The position numbers and the translations under genes are program-made. Shown one piece after another: positions 62,064 through 64,000 of a stretch of 64,000 nucleotides of DNA. The DNA lies in assembly GCA_030770545.1 (NCBI GenBank), contig CM061105.1:15800501-15864500 (forward strand), read 5' to 3'. The notes under the pieces are model-generated. The model saw only the letters and a list, made by a program, of their open reading frames with translations. It had not been told where the DNA came from and ran no database searches. The stretch is from Macropodus opercularis. Taxonomy: Eukaryota; Chordata; Actinopteri; Anabantiformes; Osphronemidae. The first letter of the stretch is position 1, and each line of letters begins with the position of its first letter.

Positions 62064-64000
62064 CTGCAGAGACACCGACATCGGCACATTGAGGCTCGTA
62101 GCCGCAGGGAGCACAGCTGGGTCCAAAACCCGAACACAGCCTCACAACAGGCCAGGAGATCAACAGCGTTCGTCTGGAGCAACGGCTCCCTGAACTTCAC
62201 CGTCTCCTTTCTCGTTTCTTCTGAAATGCGACTGAGTAGATGTTTGAACCAGCAGCCAACAACCAACCGTCATGACATTAACAAAAACAGTAAAATGATT
62301 ATGGAGACTGGTTAAATCAAGCAGCTCTGGCATCGTCTGCTGAATTCGCTGCCAGTAAAGCTCACCGAGCTCAGGGGAAGAGAGAGAGATGGGAAAGCGA
62401 GACAACGCGCGGGAGAGCGGGAGGACGGTACAATGGGCAATTCAGAGCTGCTCTTCGTGACCTAAAACGAGCCAAATGAGTGAACAGGAGGAAGCCGCAG
62501 TTACACAACAGTAACAAGAGCCACGGCCTGGAGCCACGCGATTCAACACACACGACAGGTTTACCGTGGATCACGGTAACGATAGCAGAGCGTTATCAGC
62601 ACGAGAGACAGAAGCAACTGACGCGCAGGCTGAAGGTTGGAGGTGGCATTTGGGCCTAACTGGTACCGTGCCTCCTCCTGGACATGGAGCCGCTGCAAAA
62701 CGAATCCCATTTCTGGTCACACAAAGCAAAAGAACTAAAACCAGCTCTTTTCTTTTATTTATGATAATAATAACCCTCTTTTTTAGCTGTTGCTCATTGA
62801 CATAACATTTGCATTTGAGCTTCCTTCTACAAAGACTTTTTAATTTTCAGTCCCATGCTCAAAAATAATTACAGTGCAAAAACGCGTCTGCCGCTTCCAG
62901 ATGGAGTTTCACTCTCTCTCTCAGTGAGCAGTGAAAAATGTACATTTACATTCCTCGCAGCGCCTTTGATTTTAGGTCGACTAATTTCTTTACAAAAGAG
63001 CAGCATAATGGCTCCGCCAGACGATACAGTAGTGACATACCAACGCGTCTGCTCAGAGAACGCTGTGAACCGTGGCTGTGACCCCAGCGCTTTGTCGTTC
63101 GTTTCTTTTGAATTTTAAACGATGAGCTTCATTTCTGCTTTGTTGATATTTGGGCTGTAGTATTTTTCTGGGGAGTCTGCAAAAGTGATGCATACAATGT
63201 CTTGGGAATACAGAACTAAAGACGGACCATGTTTACGTCCAGAACCGTTGTTGTTGCTTGAACAAGGAGGCAAAGAAAAAAGGGAACGAGAGTTAAAGGC
63301 TGACAAGTGGAAGAGAGCGGCAGACGAGCAGGCAGTTGAACAAGCACAAAGGGTGATTCACAGTAAAACCCAAACGGGGCTACAGCAGCAAAAGTGAAAA
63401 GTGGGGGTGCAGCAATTATCGCAGTCGAGGCCAACGAGGACAAACATTCATCTCAGCCAAAACATTTCTCCTGCCTCCCTGAACTGTTTGGGCGAAGGAT
63501 GAATCACTGAGCACCTTCAAACCTACACAGATAAACCGTGACGGCCTCCAGAGACCTTCAGGCGTTATGGCGACGTCTGCAAAAGACGACGTCCTCTGGA
63601 CCCCGTCGGGCTCAAAAGCTAAAATTAGTTTGGAAAGAGAAGCTCACGTGTTGCACACAATGAGCAGAACTGAAATGAAATATTTTACCAATACTAAGTC
63701 TCTGTCCACACAAAATGAGGTTTATTTTAGACATTAAGTGTAATTTATACATGGAAATGAAAGATTGTCCTGACATCAGACCGACTCATTATTAGTTATT
63801 ATTATTAGTCCTACGTCCGGTCGACATCCCAGTGAGCTGATGTGAGCTGATGTGAGCTGATGTGAGCTGATGTGAGCTGATGTGTGGCGTATTGGCTGCA
63901 GCGAGAGCAGACATGGATACAGGACGTATGTGTGAACGAAGCCCTGATCCTCCAGAGCCTCTCGCTCTCCAAGCAGCTCGTTTCCTTTCTGGGTGAAGCT
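62064..64000 (-). other. vipr2 intron (5' side), window edge
   Basis: No exon of the extracellular domain (Cys-rich, with the NCT-x-x-GW pattern) could be found on the minus strand. The stretch is therefore read as an intron of more than 1.9 kb upstream of the TM1 exon. A 10-bp repeat lies at 63832-63884. Charged open frames on the plus strand (for example near 63188-63397) are treated as chance. Confidence 0.5.
63832..63884 (+). repeat. 10-bp minisatellite, five copies
   Basis: GTGAGCTGAT repeats five times without mismatch from 63832 to 63881, followed by a partial GTG. Confidence 0.92.

Noticed and set aside
62080..62130. minus-strand CGYEPQ-like peptide just upstream of the vipr2 TM1 exon, resembling the end of the class B extracellular domain (ACGY)
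   Set aside because: The preceding residues lack the NCT-x-x-GW and Pro pattern, no acceptor/donor pair gives a suitable exon, and the true TM1 exon starts at 62063 with a good acceptor.
63188..63397. charged plus-strand frame in the vipr2 intron
   Set aside because: Low-complexity K/E/Q-rich, no homology recognised, lies within an intron on the opposite strand.
1..64000. CRISPR arrays, tRNA/rRNA genes, insertion sequences, bacterial operons
   Set aside because: The window is vertebrate nuclear DNA. The only tandem arrays are dinucleotide and 10-bp repeats, and no cloverleaf or transposon termini were recognised by eye; a Rfam/RepeatMasker run would be decisive.

Overview
This is eukaryotic DNA, almost certainly from a ray-finned (teleost) fish, probably a percomorph with a compact genome; the species call is inference. 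The reasons are many short GT-AG introns, five vertebrate genes in 64 kb, few obvious transposons, and an NLR gene with the fish-type FISNA-NACHT-LRR-B30.2 architecture. Gene models were built by hand, joining exons at splice sites with matching phase and comparing with remembered vertebrate families. No alignment was run.

Layout. (1) 954-23018, +: 38 coding exons of an unconventional myosin-X (myo10). The first coding exons lie to the left of the window. The large intron at 8719-13461 holds a promoter-like segment, and the next exon begins exactly with the Met that starts 'headless' Myo10 in mammals. (2) 25778-30608, +: a complete 11-coding-exon NLRC3-like/NLR-C receptor of about 1126 aa. 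Its upstream region carries two ISRE-like elements and a cluster of CCAAT boxes. (3) 32249-36844, -: marchf11, a complete RING-CH membrane E3 ligase gene, 4 exons, 344 aa. (4) 40366-42614, -: znf622, the REI1-type 60S biogenesis factor, 6 coding exons, 467 aa. (5) 43793-50563, +: retreg1 (fam134b), the ER-phagy receptor, 9 exons, 447 aa, head-to-head with znf622. A candidate alternative first exon at 47494-47543 gives a 352-aa short isoform. (6) 57895-62063, -: the membrane and C-terminal part of vipr2. Its extracellular-domain exons are not in the window and probably lie to the right. About 6.3 kb between retreg1 and vipr2 shows no recognisable gene.

From memory, myo10, marchf11, znf622 and retreg1 are also neighbours on human 5p15.1 but in a different order, so this is an old syntenic block that has been rearranged, with an NLR gene inserted and vipr2 alongside. 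The genes do not form one pathway: filopodial motor, immune sensor, ubiquitin ligase, ribosome assembly, ER turnover and neuropeptide signalling. The most useful observations are the two alternative-promoter structures (headless myo10 and short retreg1), the interferon-type NLR promoter, a GC-AG intron and a 14-nt microexon in myo10, and a shortened charged lever-arm helix in the myosin.
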